Below, in pieces: positions 45,724 through 58,709 of a DNA stretch of 64,000 bases. Made by a program: the position numbers and the translations under genes. Position 1 is the stretch's first letter; each line of letters opens with the position of its first letter. Origin of the DNA: Mya arenaria (Eukaryota > Mollusca > Bivalvia > Myida > Myidae); contig NC_069136.1 in the NCBI RefSeq assembly GCF_026914265.1, forward strand, positions 56,833,658 through 56,897,657. The letters run 5' to 3'. Under the pieces are notes generated by a model. It did no database searches. It was not told the DNA's origin and saw nothing but the letters and a program-made list of their open reading frames with translations.

Positions 45724-46300
45724 CATTTTGTACGTTAAAGACTTACTCCAGGGCAGTTTCTTTTTTATGCAGTGTATTGAATGTCCACTATACTATACTC
45801 CTATTGATCATTTACATGTATAAAGCTTTAACAGTGTGGTAGTATATACTGATAATCCGGACTACCTGTGAAGGTTTATTGAATTGATACTTAGGCTAAA
45901 CCAATAATACCTTAAGTTTCCTGTACTACATTGTATACACATTTAAATAGGTGTATTTTTTTTTATCTTTCTACATAAACACTTATTTGATATCATTAAT
46001 ATATAGCACACACATTATGTTTACACACACCTTCAATCTAGTGAGGGGTATAGTTAAAATAGCTCTCATTTGAAAACATTTATTTTTCTGTCTCAGAAGT
46101 TTTGTCTAAGATATTATATTTATTTGGCTGTGTATTGTGCTTAGTTTTTCATGCTGTAGTGTTATACTTCATACTGTACCTAGAAACTATAATATACAGC
46201 ATACGTTGCCTTTGATATACAGTACATATGCACTACCAATAATTGTTTAATACAATATGTATTAAGTGTTAAATGTCAATGAAAAATGCATGCACTTATG
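45724..46300 (+). other. AT-rich stretch, probable start of the inner LINE 5' UTR
   Basis: No coding signal. The break between the outer LINE endonuclease and the inner LINE lies somewhere here; I could not fix it to the base. Confidence 0.4.
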
Positions 46301-46553
46301 TCAAACAAACATAGTTATAATGTTGTTTTTATGTACATTTAGAAGTTGGTATTATAATACACATACTTTTTATAACTCCTAAAAATTGTTTAAAAACATG
46401 TATTTTTGATAGCCTTACATTACACTATTTTCAAACAAACATAGTTACAATGTGTTTTTTTATGTACATTTAGAAGTTGGTATTATAATACACATACATT
46501 TTAAAACTCATATACATTGTTTAAAGACATGTATTTTTGATAGCCTTACATTA
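46301..46553 (+). repeat. Two tandem 130-bp repeats upstream of LINE ORF2
   Basis: Units 46301-46430 and 46431-46553 both run 'tcaaacaaacatagtta', 'atgtacatttagaagttggt', 'attataatacacatac', 'atgtatttttgatagcctta'. Tandem 5' units are typical of LINE promoters, so they may act as the element's internal promoter. Confidence 0.85.
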
Positions 46554-47194
46554 TTTAAAAATATCATAAGTGACCGACACAAACATATAAAATTTCATTA
46601 TTTTATTCTTGAAATTTAAGAATAATTACAATGCTGGACAACAATTTTAAGGCTTAACCCAGACTTTTAAGTTAAAGTACAATATATCTCCCTACATGCA
46701 GTTTTGGTGTTTTTCGAGCATGCATTCATGTTTTTCGACCAAAATATGCGTACCTAGGGGAGTAATTATTAAATAAGCCTCAATGTTTTGAAACATGTAT
46801 AATGTTTGATAAAAAGATATATTACTATATGCATTGTTATGATGCGATAAAACATTCAATATATAAAAATATTTGTAGTTACAAGTGAAACATTTTTCTT
46901 TCTTTTTCCTTTGTACTATATATGTTTTAGTACTACACTGCCCTCTTAAGATGTCAAACTAGTAATTAAATACGTGTAATTCTCTTTATGTTTGTATGCA
47001 TGTTGTTCATTGTAATTTTGGCTAGCATACGTTAAGCGTTTATAAATAATACATGCACTAAATGTAAAATATTCATATATAAGGTGTGCATATTCAAGAA
47101 GAATGATAATGACAATTCATTTCACCACACTTCCTATCTACATAAGTACATTTTCTGTGCTTTTGCTTTTGTTTTTCACTTAATATGATTTTTA

Positions 47195-47400
47195 GTTATC
47201 ACAGTATTTTTTGTAGTACTAAGTGGCTTTCATTCGTTTGCAATCTACGTCTAAAGGAGTGTGTTTTGTACTTGACTTTCTATATAGGTAGCATTAATAC
47301 TTTTTGGTCTTCACTTTTTAAATATTATAATCAGCACAGTTTATTTTGTATTGTTAAGTGGGTTTCATTCGTAAGTATACTTCGTATAAAAGAGAAAATT
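47195..47400 (+). repeat. Second pair of tandem units before ORF2
   Basis: Segments at 47200-47265 and 47340-47397 share 'tattttttgtagtactaagt/ggctttcattcg' type sequence and spacing of about 138 bp. Period and position suggest further decayed units of the 5' region. Confidence 0.55.
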
Positions 47401-47428
47401 GTGAACATGAATACCAGTTATAACAACC

Positions 47429-50400
47429 ATGCCTGTAGATGTATGTACTTTTAATGTTAATGGCATAGGTTCTCGATCTAAGCGCGAAGAAGTTCTAAGC
47501 TGGTTAAAAACAAATAACTTTTCAATATGCTTGCTACAAGAAATACATTTTTCACATACAGTAAATAATGTTGATGACTGGAAGAAACCTTGGGCAGGCC
47601 CGTGCTTTCTTAGTGGAGACAGTACAAATAGTAAGGGCGTGGGAATTTTCTTAAATACAAACATCAATTACACAGTTGAAGAATATAAAGAAATAATACC
47701 AGGCCGACTACAGCTTCTAAATATCAAAATAAATGATATGAGTATAATAGTTATTAATGTTTATGGTCCGAATTCAGATGATTTAGAATTTATACAAACT
47801 TTAGAAGAACATATTGACCTCTACAAGGATAAAACTCTTTTAATAGGTGGTGATTTTAATACTGTTTTAGACCCTAAAGTAGATAAACTTAACGGTAACA
47901 TAACAACGCATAAAAATTGCAGGAGACAGCTTAACATGATACTAGAAAGTTATGATATGTGTGATATATGGCGCGTCAAAAATAAAGACAAACGGAGGTA
48001 CACATGGCACTCTAATAGCAAACCAACAATTTTTTGTAGACTTGATTACTTTTTGGCATCAAATGAACTCTTAAATAAAGTTATCGCATGCAAAATAAAA
48101 CCCGGTTTTAAATCTGACCACTCACTAGTAAGCATACAAATTAATTTAATTGAAAATAACCGAGGTCCAGGATATTTTAAATTTAATAACTCAATCCTTG
48201 CAGATAACAATTTTCAAAATCAAATCAAGCGATGTATAACAGAGGTCGTAGAATTAAATAGAGAATCAAACCCAAATACCCTATGGGAAATAATTAAAGG
48301 CCGCATCCGTGATGAATCTATAAAGTATTCAAGCAATAAAAAGAAAACAACAATAGAACATGAAAAAGAAATTTTGAAAAACATTACTAAAATTGAACAA
48401 GAACTTCTGGAATCGAACAACGCCGAAATACTGGATAAACTTAATCAAGAAAAAGAAAAACTCGATAAAATTAATGAAGAAAAAATAAAAGGTATATTAC
48501 TACGGTCTAAAGCAGAATGGATAGAAGGTTTTGAAAAGAACACAAAATATTTCGCTAATTTAGAAAAGAAACGTGCACAGCATAAAACAATCACACAATT
48601 AAATATTGATGAAAATATTGAAACTGATAAACGTAAAATATTAGAGTATGTAAAGTCGTATTATGAATATTTATACAGACAGGACGAAAATATAGAAGAC
48701 TCTATTAATTCACGATTTCTGACAAACATTACAAACACTATTACTGAAGAAAACATGCATCCCGAACATTTATCAGAAACTGAATGCTATAATGCTCTTA
48801 AAGATATGAAACTTGATAAAAGCCCAGGGTCTGACGGTTTGACTGCAGAATTTTACAAAATGTTTTGGAATGAAATAAAAACTTATCTAAAAGCCTCACT
48901 CAATTTTTCATTAGACAACGACAATCTTACTCAGCTACAAAAACAAAGCGTCATAACACTTCTTCCAAAAAAAGACAAGGACACAAGTAACATCAGTAAC
49001 TGGAGACCTATTTCCTTATTAAACATTGACTATAAAATCGCTTCAAAAGCAATTGCTAATAGGATAAAACCCCTGCTAAATAATATAATCGGTACTGAAC
49101 AAACAGGATTTATAAAAGGAAGATATATTGGGGAAAATGTTCGTATTTTACAAGAAGCTATTAATTTTGTAAATGAAAATGATATAAATGGCCTCATATT
49201 TTTTTCAGACTTTAACAAAGCATTCGACAGCTTAGATCACAAATTTATGTTTGAATGTCTTAGAAAATTTAATTTCAGTGAAAATATAATTAAATGGGTT
49301 CGATTATTTTATAAAAATGCAATGGCTTGTGTTACCAACAACGGTTATCTTTCTGACTTTTTCAACATTAAAAAAGGTGTACGCCAAGGATGCCCGTTAT
49401 CTCCGTACTTATTCCTTATCTGTATAGAAGCGCTTGCTGTTGAAATCAATACAAACAAAAATATTAAAGGTATAAATGTATATAATACAGAACTGAAACA
49501 AACCTTATTTGCTGATGATGCCAGTTTCCTTATGGATGGAACACAAAAATCTTTCGAAGAGCTTATGATTAGTCTAAACGATTTTGGAAAAGTTTCAGGG
49601 TTAACATTAAATAAAGCTAAATGTGCAGTTTTACGATTAGGTCCACTTAAATACGCTGACATACCGTTTTGTAAGAAATATAATTGGCAAATCACCAAAA
49701 CATCTGCGCTAGGCATTACATTTACCAACGGCACAGTTGAGATGGAAAAAGTAAACTTCACTGATAAGATTTTAGAATTTGAGGCATGTCTTGAAAAATG
49801 GAAAAAATGGAATCTTTCGTTACTTGGCAAAATCACTGTAATCAAAACGTTTGCGTTCCCAAAACTTCTGTTCCCACTAACTGTCTTGGAAACACCATCT
49901 GAGACATGTTTAAAAATGATACAAAACAAAATGTACAAATTCTTATGGAATGGAAAACCCGATAAAATATCAAGAAATCAAATAATTCAAGAATATGAAA
50001 ATGGTGGTTTAAAAATGCTCAATATATCTATTTTTGTCAAAGCAATTAAAGCAAGCTGGGTAAAAAGAATTGTTTTAAACAAACAATCTATATGGGTTAA
50101 ATTATATATGCAAATGACCAAACAGTTTGGAGAAGATCTAATTTTTAAAAGTTGTATGGATCCGAAAAGCACTCAAAATCTTAAATTAAAATCTGTTTTT
50201 CTCACAGAAGTCATACAATCATGGGCATCGTTTACATATAAGACGGATACTGCGATCGTAGCAAAAGAAATTATATGGAACAACAGCAAAATAAAACTCC
50301 CTAATAATAAAACATTTTTTTACAAAGAATGGCATAATAGGGGTCTAAAATATGTCGAACATTTGTATGACTACAGAAAAAAAACTTTTTATGACTTTAA

Positions 50401-51181
50401 CGACTTATCGAGACTATACGATCTTGGTACACACGATTTTTTGAAATACCATGCTTTAATCAGCAGTATTCCTGATGACTGAAAATTCAGGTTGAAAAAT
50501 GAAGGCATATCATATGACACACCAACTTACTTTGTAGATAAAATGGAGGAAAATACAAAAATTAGTAAACTAGTCTACAAGAATCTTATTATACAACTTA
50601 AACCTGAAAATAGAACTCGAGAAGAAAACTGGGAATCTCAATTTGATCTTAACTCTATACAATGGAAAAATGTGTACACACAGGCGCTCAAACTAACAAT
50701 AGATACGAAACTTCGGGAATTCCAATATAAATACATAATGAATATCCTTCCAAACAATGATAAGCTGTACATGTACAATATTGTTGCATCAAGGTTATGT
50801 GATTTTTGTGTAATGAACATCGACTCAAACATCCATATGTTTTGGGAATGTCATATTTCGCAGACGTTTTGGGGTGAATTTAGAACATTCATAACAAACT
50901 CTTTCAATGAAGTGAGCTTTAGAGAACTATCATATAAAACCATTAGCTTTTGTGATTTAATGCCAAACAATGAAAAATTTGGTTATCAAGTAAATTTTAT
51001 GATACTTCTAGGAAAATATTTCATTTTTAAATCAAAATGTGAAGGAAAAATACCAACATGTGCCATGTTTGTCCAATATCTCAATAAACGACTAAAAATA
51101 GAGAAAACAATAGCAACAATGAAGAATAAAATCAACACCTATAATAGACGATGGCAACAATTAGAACACTTATTATCTTAG
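47429..51181 (+). pseudogene. LINE ORF2 protein: endonuclease and reverse transcriptase, one in-frame stop
   Basis: The frame runs from ATG 47429 to TGA 50480-50482 (1017 residues) and continues unshifted to TAA 51179-51181, about 1250 codons in all. Endonuclease: FNVNGIGS (8-15), QEIH (37-40, catalytic Glu), GGDFN (140-144), RLDYFLAS (204-211), SDH (229-231). RT: 'SPGSDGLTAEFY', 'WRPISLLNIDYKIASKAIA', 'QTGFIKGRYIGENVR', 'FSDFNKAFDSLDH', 'GVRQGCPLSPYLFL', FADD at 694-697. After the stop, a zinc-knuckle-like C-x2-C-x8-H-x4-C (LCDFC..HMFWEC) stands near 50796-50850. Motifs and the F-ADD box place it in the L1/Tx1 group. The enzyme nicks target DNA and copies the element RNA onto it. All catalytic residues are kept. 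Confidence 0.93.
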
Positions 51182-51880
51182 TAAAACAGCTCCATTATAT
51201 AGTAGTATTGTAAAAGCGCATTTGAATGAAATATCCACCAAAGAACTGTACTTTATAAGATCCATTCTTTTAAAGCAAGTAGGTTTTTTAAAGTTAGTAG
51301 GTGTTTTTTTTCATTTTTAAATTTAACATTTATATTAGGAACACTATTCCGAAACATCAAATACACACCACCTCTCCCATTTTTTTTATTTTTTTTGTCT
51401 ACCTTTTTTATTTGAAAACAAGTCCCAAACGCTAATAGGAATTTTCAAACAAAGAGTTAGATCAATATTTATTTGTTCACATTGATATTATTTAGTATAA
51501 CGGTTTGTATTAAATGGTATGCATATATAATTATGTCATTTATAAATGTTTGTATGAATGAACATTTGGGCAATAAAAAAACAGAAACCCGAAAATTATT
51601 GATGATCATTGTCTTAATGTTTCCAGACATAGGCCAGTATTTGCAATTTTGCATGAACCATTGAACATTGGTTATGATAACTGCGAAAATGATGAAATGG
51701 GTAATACGCTGAATTGGCAAAAAAATTGTGGAACATCACATAGTAAGATTTAATGATTTTATAATAAGTCATTTTGATCTGTCATATTTTGAACAATGCA
51801 ATATGAGTATTTCTGATATTGATAACGCATATGCTATATATTAACTATATATTAACTAGCAAGTTAAAAGACTACTCGTT
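51182..51880 (+). other. 3' UTR of the inner LINE and junction to the outer LINE
   Basis: T-rich runs at 51285-51410 belong to the inner LINE 3' region. Some time after 51470 the outer LINE linker resumes. No other gene is supported. Confidence 0.4.
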
Positions 51881-54120
51881 TAAGCGTTCCCAAAGAAGAA
51901 ATATATAGAACATTTGAAACCATATTGGAATACCGAGTTAACAGCAGCGCACGCGGACATGGTGGAACGGCGGCGCGTGTGGTGCTACGAGGGAAGTCCG
52001 CGCTCCAGTGAACACTTTGTTTATAAACAGTATAAAGCGGCAAAACGAAATTTCCGCTAGTTGCATATAATATGTGTTAATACATATCTCAGGAAACAAT
52101 ACTAGGAATTAAATTTGACAGCAATCGTTTCTGGAACATTGATAATAGGAAACGTAAAACTACTTACAAATTAGGATCGGGAATGAACATTTATGGGTCT
52201 GTTGTTAGAGACCGTGAACATATAACCACGCAGTGGGGATTGTATTTTAAAAACTTGTATTCGCAATCTGAAAATGTCGAATTTGACAACCAGTGGAAAC
52301 GAACCTTGTCGTCCATGCTAGACAACTCCTTACGCGAAATGAAAGCAGATCCAACAGTTACCGTTCTTCCTCAAGATGTCGAAACAGCAATACTCAAGTG
52401 TCCAAAGGGAAAAGCTTCGAGCTCTGATGATTTGTACTATGAACACATGATATACGCTAAGACTACACTTTTTCCAATTATTGCTAACATATTCACTTCA
52501 ATGTTAGGTTTTGCTTATGTTCCAGAACCTTTGAAAATGGGAGTTATTATTACCTTATACAAAGGTGGCAACAAACTGAAGGATACTTCTGACAATTACA
52601 GGGCAATAACTCTTTCTTCGGTTATTTTCAAACTCTTTGAGATGATTGATTCGAAGCGCTCCAAAGCGGATATAATGTCAGTGATAAGTAAGCAGCAATG
52701 TGTAATGTGTGTAATGACGTCTTTATACTATGCGAAATAGTTTTTCATGCTCATGAAATAAACTCAAAAACATATGTGTGTTATATGGACTGTAGAAAGG
52801 CCTTTGATTCGGTATGGCACGATGGTCTTTTGTATAAAATGATTAATGAATGTACAAAAGACCAAACAAGTATCCTCGCGTACAAGAACATGAGAAGTTG
52901 GGTGAAATATAAAGGAATGACGTCGTCCTGGTTCGACTTACGCCAAGGAACTCGACAGGGAGGAAAAACCTCACCGATTTTGTTTGTCCTCTTTATAAAT
53001 GGATTAATTTATGAGCTTGAATCCAGTGGACTTGGCATTTGCTTCTATAATGTTAAAATTGGGTATCCTACTGTTGCTGATGATATGGTTCTCGCATCAT
53101 TATCCGTAAATGGACTTTACACAATGTTGGAAATTTGTAAGAAATGGAGGTACCAATACAATGCTTCAAATTTGCTGTGATTGTTTAAAATGAGCGTGGA
53201 TGCATACAACGTAATAAAACGTTTAAACTTGGTCAAACGCTGATTTAAGGGACTGATTGCTACACTCACATTGGTGTCAAGTGTGACAGTTTTCCTACCA
53301 CTACTAAGCTTGTATCGGATGCCTTTGTTAAATTGAGAGGCACCTTATTGTCAATATGTAATTGTTGGTTTAATCAGACATCTGTAAATCCACTTACATT
53401 GAAAAATATATATAACAGCATAGTGTTACCCAAAAGTTTGTATGGCTGTGAGCTATGGACAAACCTATGTAAAACAGACATCTTTAAACTAGAACGAACG
53501 CACATGTTTTGCATTAAATTTATTCAATCGTTTGGTTTATGGATAAGTACGGATTTTGCATTATGTTCCATTTCATTTCAACGTGAATCGATTATTAGAA
53601 ACTTCGGCCAGCTTTCTCGCCACCCGAACACATATTTACCAAAGACAGTGTTTAATAATAGACTCATAAGATATATGAACTACGAACACCAGTGTAAGGG
53701 TTATATCCCCGAGTAATACAGACTCTTGCAAACGTATAGATTGCTTGAATATCTGGGCATATATATCAGACAAGGAACATTTCCTACTTAGCACGTCTGG
53801 AAAAGAAAATTGCACTCGTGTGTGAATTTGTGTGAGAAACGTGAACGTGCGACGAGACTCTTTAGCCAACAGCAGTTACAACAGTTACTCCCATACGTGT
53901 TGAATGAAACACAACCTTTATTGCTATGGACAATTGCGAGAGTAAACGACAAAATATTGCTGAATTATCTAAAAGAGTACTTCATACAGTGGGAAAATTA
54001 TCATTGCGAACTTTTCAACATCAGTGCTCAAAGTGTCACTGCATTAATGACAACTTTGTTGTTCATCGCCTGTGCTATTGTCCACAATTAAGCGATCTTC
54101 AAAATAAAATATAGCAGTAT
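51880..54120 (+). pseudogene. RT and C-terminal region of the outer LINE, broken
   Basis: Linker: 'HLKPYWNTELTAAHADMVER' and 'HFVYKQYKAAKRNFR' (51910-52060). RT: 'ETAILKCPKGKASSSDDLYY', 'VIITLYKGGNKLKDTSDNYR', 'AITLSSVIFKLFE'; after a frame change near 52690, 'CYMDCRKAFDSVWH', 'LRQGTRQGGKTSPILFVLFI' and 'VADDMVLAS' (catalytic box, near 53073). Post-RT: 'VLPKSLYGCELWTNL' and 'KLERTHMFCIKFIQSFG' (53430-53535). C-terminal: 'YIRQGTFPT', 'HVWKR' and a Cys/His cluster (HQCSKCHC, HRLCYC) near 54020-54080. The catalytic residues survive but frames do not. Confidence 0.85.
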
Positions 54121-54937
54121 TTGTATAAAAAATATGGATTCATAAAATACAAGACATTTCTGAAATGTAATCCCCTTGAACAATGCATTATAATAATTTG
54201 TGTTGTTGCAGGTGAACTATGCACGACTCCGTCTAGTTGTCTCTTTCTGTCTCGTGCACTATGTAAAATATGTTAGCATTAGAATGTCTAAAATGCCAAT
54301 AGCTACATATTTGCGCATAAATTGTGGGTTGTCTGCATTAGTGATCTTTTGCCATGATTGTTTATTCATATATTTGTATGATTTAGTTTTTTTATAATAT
54401 GACCTATATTTCCAATCGATGTGCACTGTTTATACACTAAAATATTCATATAATGTTCCCTTAAAGTGATATCATATTTAAACATTGGGTTCGTGGAAGG
54501 AAATTGGAATCTAAAATTTCTCTTTCGTCTAGCATTCTTACTTTGCAATCTGCTATAGATAATATTTTAATAACTTAAGTTGTTGTAACATTGATGCAAA
54601 CTGAAATCTAGAATTTCTCTTTCATCTAGCTTTCTAAGATTTGCATTTTAAAATAATAAAATCCTTTTTTTGTCTTTTTTTGATACAAAAAGTATTTCTC
54701 TTTACTTACGGGTATAATTCATATTTATTATGTGCATGTATATAATATAAACACTCGTATATGGTTATATTATGTCCTTCATTGCATTTGTACCATATAA
54801 ATATAAATCTGATTTTCCATTTTTGTGTATATATGTGTATTCATGTATTTGTTTTATATGCATCGGCGAAATTGTTTTTTTGTACATATGTTATACTCTT
54901 CACATATGGAGGAAATAAAAGATCTATCTATATATAA

Positions 54938-57050
54938 ATGTAACTTTATCAATCCTATTCACTGGCAATGTTGAAAACAAGGGAACATCGAAACGATGCT
55001 ATAGATTATAATAAAAGATGTTTTCATTGAACTGAACTGAAAAACAAAATCCTATTTATTGTTCGTGTTATATCTTACATCATTGTTAAAGTTGTTGTTA
55101 GATTTTATATTTTCTGTAATCTGATTTCTATTCGATAGTTGATATTTTGCTATGTGTTTAGCATTATCATTTTTTAGAATTAAGTATGTTAAGCTATGTT
55201 ATATTCCGTGCTGTATTCTATTAATGTGATATTTGTTTACATTTATATATATATACTTGTTATTTTTGCCTGTATATTCGTTCAAGTCATAATGTATTTG
55301 TAGACGGGCAAAACGTGACATTTCTGGTGTTTTAAGAACGATAAGCTTCCCCCTGGCAAATACTTTTTCAAATGATGCATACTCACTAGAAGGAATTTTC
55401 ATCGATCCAGAATAAAAAAGTGCGAAATGACTTAATCTGTGATAAAGAAGACAAGTTTCGAAACAGAACTTGTATGTAACATTGTAAATGAAGCGTCAGT
55501 TGTGTTTAACAGTAAATTTCAAAATCTTACGTTAAAGCTTTACTTGTAGGCTTGGTGATAACCGTGAAATTAATTCCACGTGATATGGTACGCATATTTC
55601 ATTGTAAATTTGCATTATTTAAACACACCTGTTACAATTGGTGTTTCTCAATTTTCTATTATATAAGTCATGGCTCGTATAAACTACGAGCTGGTTTCGA
55701 TTAACACGTTCAGCGCTTTGATATTTTTGCCGATGGTTTAGTTTTTTCCTTATAAGTAAATAATTGATAAAAACGATTTCATAACGTCTAAAACTTCACA
55801 ACGACTGCTACTTTGGAACAGCTCACACAACAGCCGGATACCAAAGGCGATGTTGAACACATGGTGTTTTATGCACTGAGCGTATGAGGCCTTCCCCAAA
55901 CATCCACAAAATTAATCAGTTTAACGAAATTCCGTCAGAAACGGTTGCAATCGATAATTCCAGTTCAGCTACCATGCACTTTTATGACCATGTTTAAATG
56001 CTACAAACTATTAAACGTTGTTAACATTACATTTAAACTGAACAGGCATTGCAATTATGTAAAAGAACCGAAGTGTAATCAAAATGCGATTCTTAATATA
56101 GGTTTTTGTTAATAATGCTCTATACCGTGTTAATGTGATACAAAATGTATGCTTTTGAGCACTTACCATGAACGAACACTTGACAAATATGAGATATTTT
56201 TATGTGTTTAGACGATGTACTTAATATGTATAAGTGCTAGTGAACGTTGGTGCTGTTATGTTCTGATTACTCTGCCCAGTATGTTGTTGATATTTTACGA
56301 ACAAATAGTATAATTCAAATAGAGCCTGATCATAGTGACCTTTGTTAACAACCTTAATTGATTTCAGAATGTATAACAGTACAGGTTAATTTAGGTTTTA
56401 CCAAAATGCAATTTATATCTACATGGGCACTCAATAGTTTGTTCTAGTAAACTTATAATGTGTCAGTGCATGCACAAGCTCGAGTTAAGGCAGGGCCAAA
56501 TACTTTGTCTTCCGATTTTTGACTGTAGCAACCTCTTGCACAAATAGGCAGGGAAGGGATTCGTTCGTGGAGCTTTACGGGCCCTTAAATGCACACATAT
56601 ATTTAACACTTTCAATAAGTTCTATAATGAAGACAAATAAATTGCTTTTTTATCGAAGCACGATTTTCTTTTATAGTAAACATAAAATGAGCCGTCTTGA
56701 CATTAATCACTTTTTTGTACTGGACTATTGTAAAATTCGTAGCCTTTTACCATTCGCTTCTCTGTTAATTTAAAATGCTTTATGAGTTGTGAGCTGTGTT
56801 TTATTAGCATTTGACAATTAAAATTGTTTAAACACACTTTACTCACATTTGTTAAATTATGTTTAAAAACGGTGTTTTTTGGATTATGTGCAATATATAA
56901 AATATATAATATTTTATCATTTTGCACAGATTAAATTTAAGTTAAGTATATTTTCCTTTTTAAACTAGTTCAGTTAGTTGTTCGTACATATTCGGATATG
57001 GATGTATTTATTAAGTTGGAAATACAAACATAAATGCATAGAAAACATTT
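54938..57050 (+). repeat. Unidentified dispersed unit, right copy, main piece
   Basis: Follows about 5140-6740 in order. An extra stretch of about 400 bp near 55.9-56.35 kb is not in the left copy. The end lies at 'taaatgcatagaaaac' versus 'taaatgcacagtgaac' in the left copy. No protein-coding signal in either. Confidence 0.82.
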
Positions 57051-57357
57051 AAGCAATATTCATGTTTTGATTCTTATCAATATTAAATCAAATAGATGAA
57101 GGCGTGTATTCTCTCAGCTGTTTATTTTTCAATTGTATTTAATTTTTGAATGTTAAGATATAATTGTATGAGCTGAGCAAATTTTAAGCCATAATAATAA
57201 TAAAATGATGAAATTGTTAATAAAGCAAATTGTATAAATACAAACAACAGAACATAAGACAAAATACATAAATACAGAGAGTTCCATTAATTCCATGTAG
57301 GTTATTAATAATATGGAACACAATACATGAAATATACATATATTTCTTATTTTGTAT

Positions 57358-57412
57358 AAAACACACACACACGCACGCACGCACGCACACACGCACACAC
57401 ACACACACATGC
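57358..57412. repeat. (AC)n/(ACGC)n microsatellite
   Basis: A run of alternating AC and ACGC units. Open frames on the minus strand across it (Cys/Val-rich) are artefacts of the repeat. Confidence 0.95.
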
Positions 57413-57534
57413 AGAAACATGTTGAAACATGCACGTTAATAAATATTTAGACATTTTTCAAATACCATGTCTAATTCCAGCAATATTAAATCTCAAATAA
57501 CAACTATTTGAATCACAATTGCAATACAATTAGA

Positions 57535-58015
57535 ACAAGAGCGGTCACAGACAGCTATATCCCCCGCCTCATGGTGCATTTTTTGTAACGAAAGCCAATC
57601 AATGGTAAGGGTAGTTTCTCAGGAACATAAGAAATGCGTAAAATTAAGAAAGGGCAATAACTCTTTCAAAAAAGGTCAAATTGCAAAAGCCTAACAATAT
57701 GCGCTGCATCACTTTATAGTCATAAACGTAAGGGGAGTTTCGAAGAAACCAATTTTAAATGTAAAATAAGCAAAGGGCTATAACTCTTTCAAAAATAGTC
57801 GAATCGGGAAAGCCCGACAATATGCGCTTCTTCACTTTATGATCATCAATCTGTAAAAGTTTGGTAGAAATCGCATGAGAAATGTAAGAGGAGATGCAAA
57901 GAAATGAATGTGGGCCGGACGGACGGACACACACACACACACACATACACACACACACGGAATCGCGCCTACCATTACTATATCCCCTCGCCTTTTCAAG
58001 GCGGCGGATAATAAG
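57535..58015. repeat. Dispersed repeat with internal duplication and a CA tract
   Basis: Two internal copies of 'aagggc-ataactctttcaaaaa' with 'caatatgcgct' (57645-57720 and 57772-57850) are followed by 'ggccggacggacggac', a CA microsatellite (57928-57957) and the end 'ctatatcccctcgccttttc'. Layout and phrases match the family of dispersed repeats common in bivalves, like the array at 26460-27770. Confidence 0.75.
57928..57957. repeat. (AC)n microsatellite
   Basis: Perfect AC dinucleotide run broken once by ATAC; it lies inside the dispersed repeat at 57535-58015. Confidence 0.95.
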
Positions 58016-58705
58016 AATGAAAGAAGCAAATACCTTCAATATGATTTTTCCCTCGAAATGAAAATTTATAATATTAAAGAAACCAAATTCAGAATGTTCA
58101 TGAGAATCATTATTTGTCCAAGATTTACCAAAAGCTAAAAAAAGACATTCATTGGTTAAAAACTCATAAAAACATATACCTATTGGTAACTAAGAAAGAA
58201 TGAATATTAATGAGAAAAAAACCCATTAAAAACTGTTTGAGAACCAACAATTCCATATTTATGACATGACTGTTCAGGGACCGGAATCATCAAATAACCA
58301 GGGGGTCCAACGTGTTTTGTGTTTGCCGAATTTTAAGTGAGGGAAATGTGTGATGTGGAATAGAGTGGCGGTGTTCGAAGAGATGTTGGTGCTTTTGGAA
58401 GATATTTGTCACCTGGTAAGTAAGTTTTATCACTTTTCTCGCAATATAAATACGCCTACCCGTAGGCCATACGTGTGAGTTTTTCTCTGTTTTTTTAACC
58501 TATGTTTCTAGAGGCATTAACAAAAAGGTTATTGAATGTATAAGCTGAGCGATTAGTTGTTTACAAAGTGAAAACAGAAAATTGCGTGACTTGAAACTGT
58601 GTTTTTTAGTCAAAGTGCACCTTTCTTGTACCTATTTTAGCTATATTTTGATGAATGTTTTGCATATTTTTTTATTTTCGACAGTATGTGTACAAACCAG
58701 TTTAT
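58016..58705. other. Intergenic, nothing recognised
   Basis: AT-rich sequence without supported gene. The short plus-strand frame at 58582-58764 has no motif. Confidence 0.4.
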
Positions 58706-58709
58706 GTGC

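Larger units (their letters stand above)
45950..51470 (+). mobile_element. L1/Tx1-type LINE, nearly intact ORF2
   Basis: The element comprises a 5' region with two sets of tandem repeats, an ORF2 of endonuclease plus RT type, and a 3' UTR with T-rich runs. No ORF1 is visible between 45720 and 47428, so the copy is either 5'-truncated or belongs to a lineage with a single ORF. ORF2 is interrupted by one stop only, making it by far the youngest retroelement in the window. Exact ends are uncertain. Confidence 0.8.
43263..54935 (+). mobile_element. Non-LTR retrotransposon inserted in the duplicated unit, itself split by an L1/Tx1-type LINE
   Basis: The ends coincide with the break in the duplicated unit. 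Contents: ORF1-like part (43292-44520), endonuclease (44800-45720), then a younger LINE (about 45950-51470), then the linker, RT and C-terminal parts (51880-54114), a 3' UTR with a duplicated 50-bp motif 'aatttctctttc-tctagc' (54498-54550 and 54599-54650), and a tail 'aataaaagatctatctatat' at 54913-54935. Many stops and frameshifts. Same family as 35847-39960. Confidence 0.75.

Noticed and set aside
49345..49938. Long minus-strand frame opposite LINE ORF2
   Set aside because: It is antisense to the conserved RT region; composition is explained by the plus-strand codons.
57153..57434. Minus-strand Cys/Val-rich frames over the CA tracts (also 57755-58039)
   Set aside because: Codons come from (AC)n/(ACGC)n runs; no independent support for a protein.
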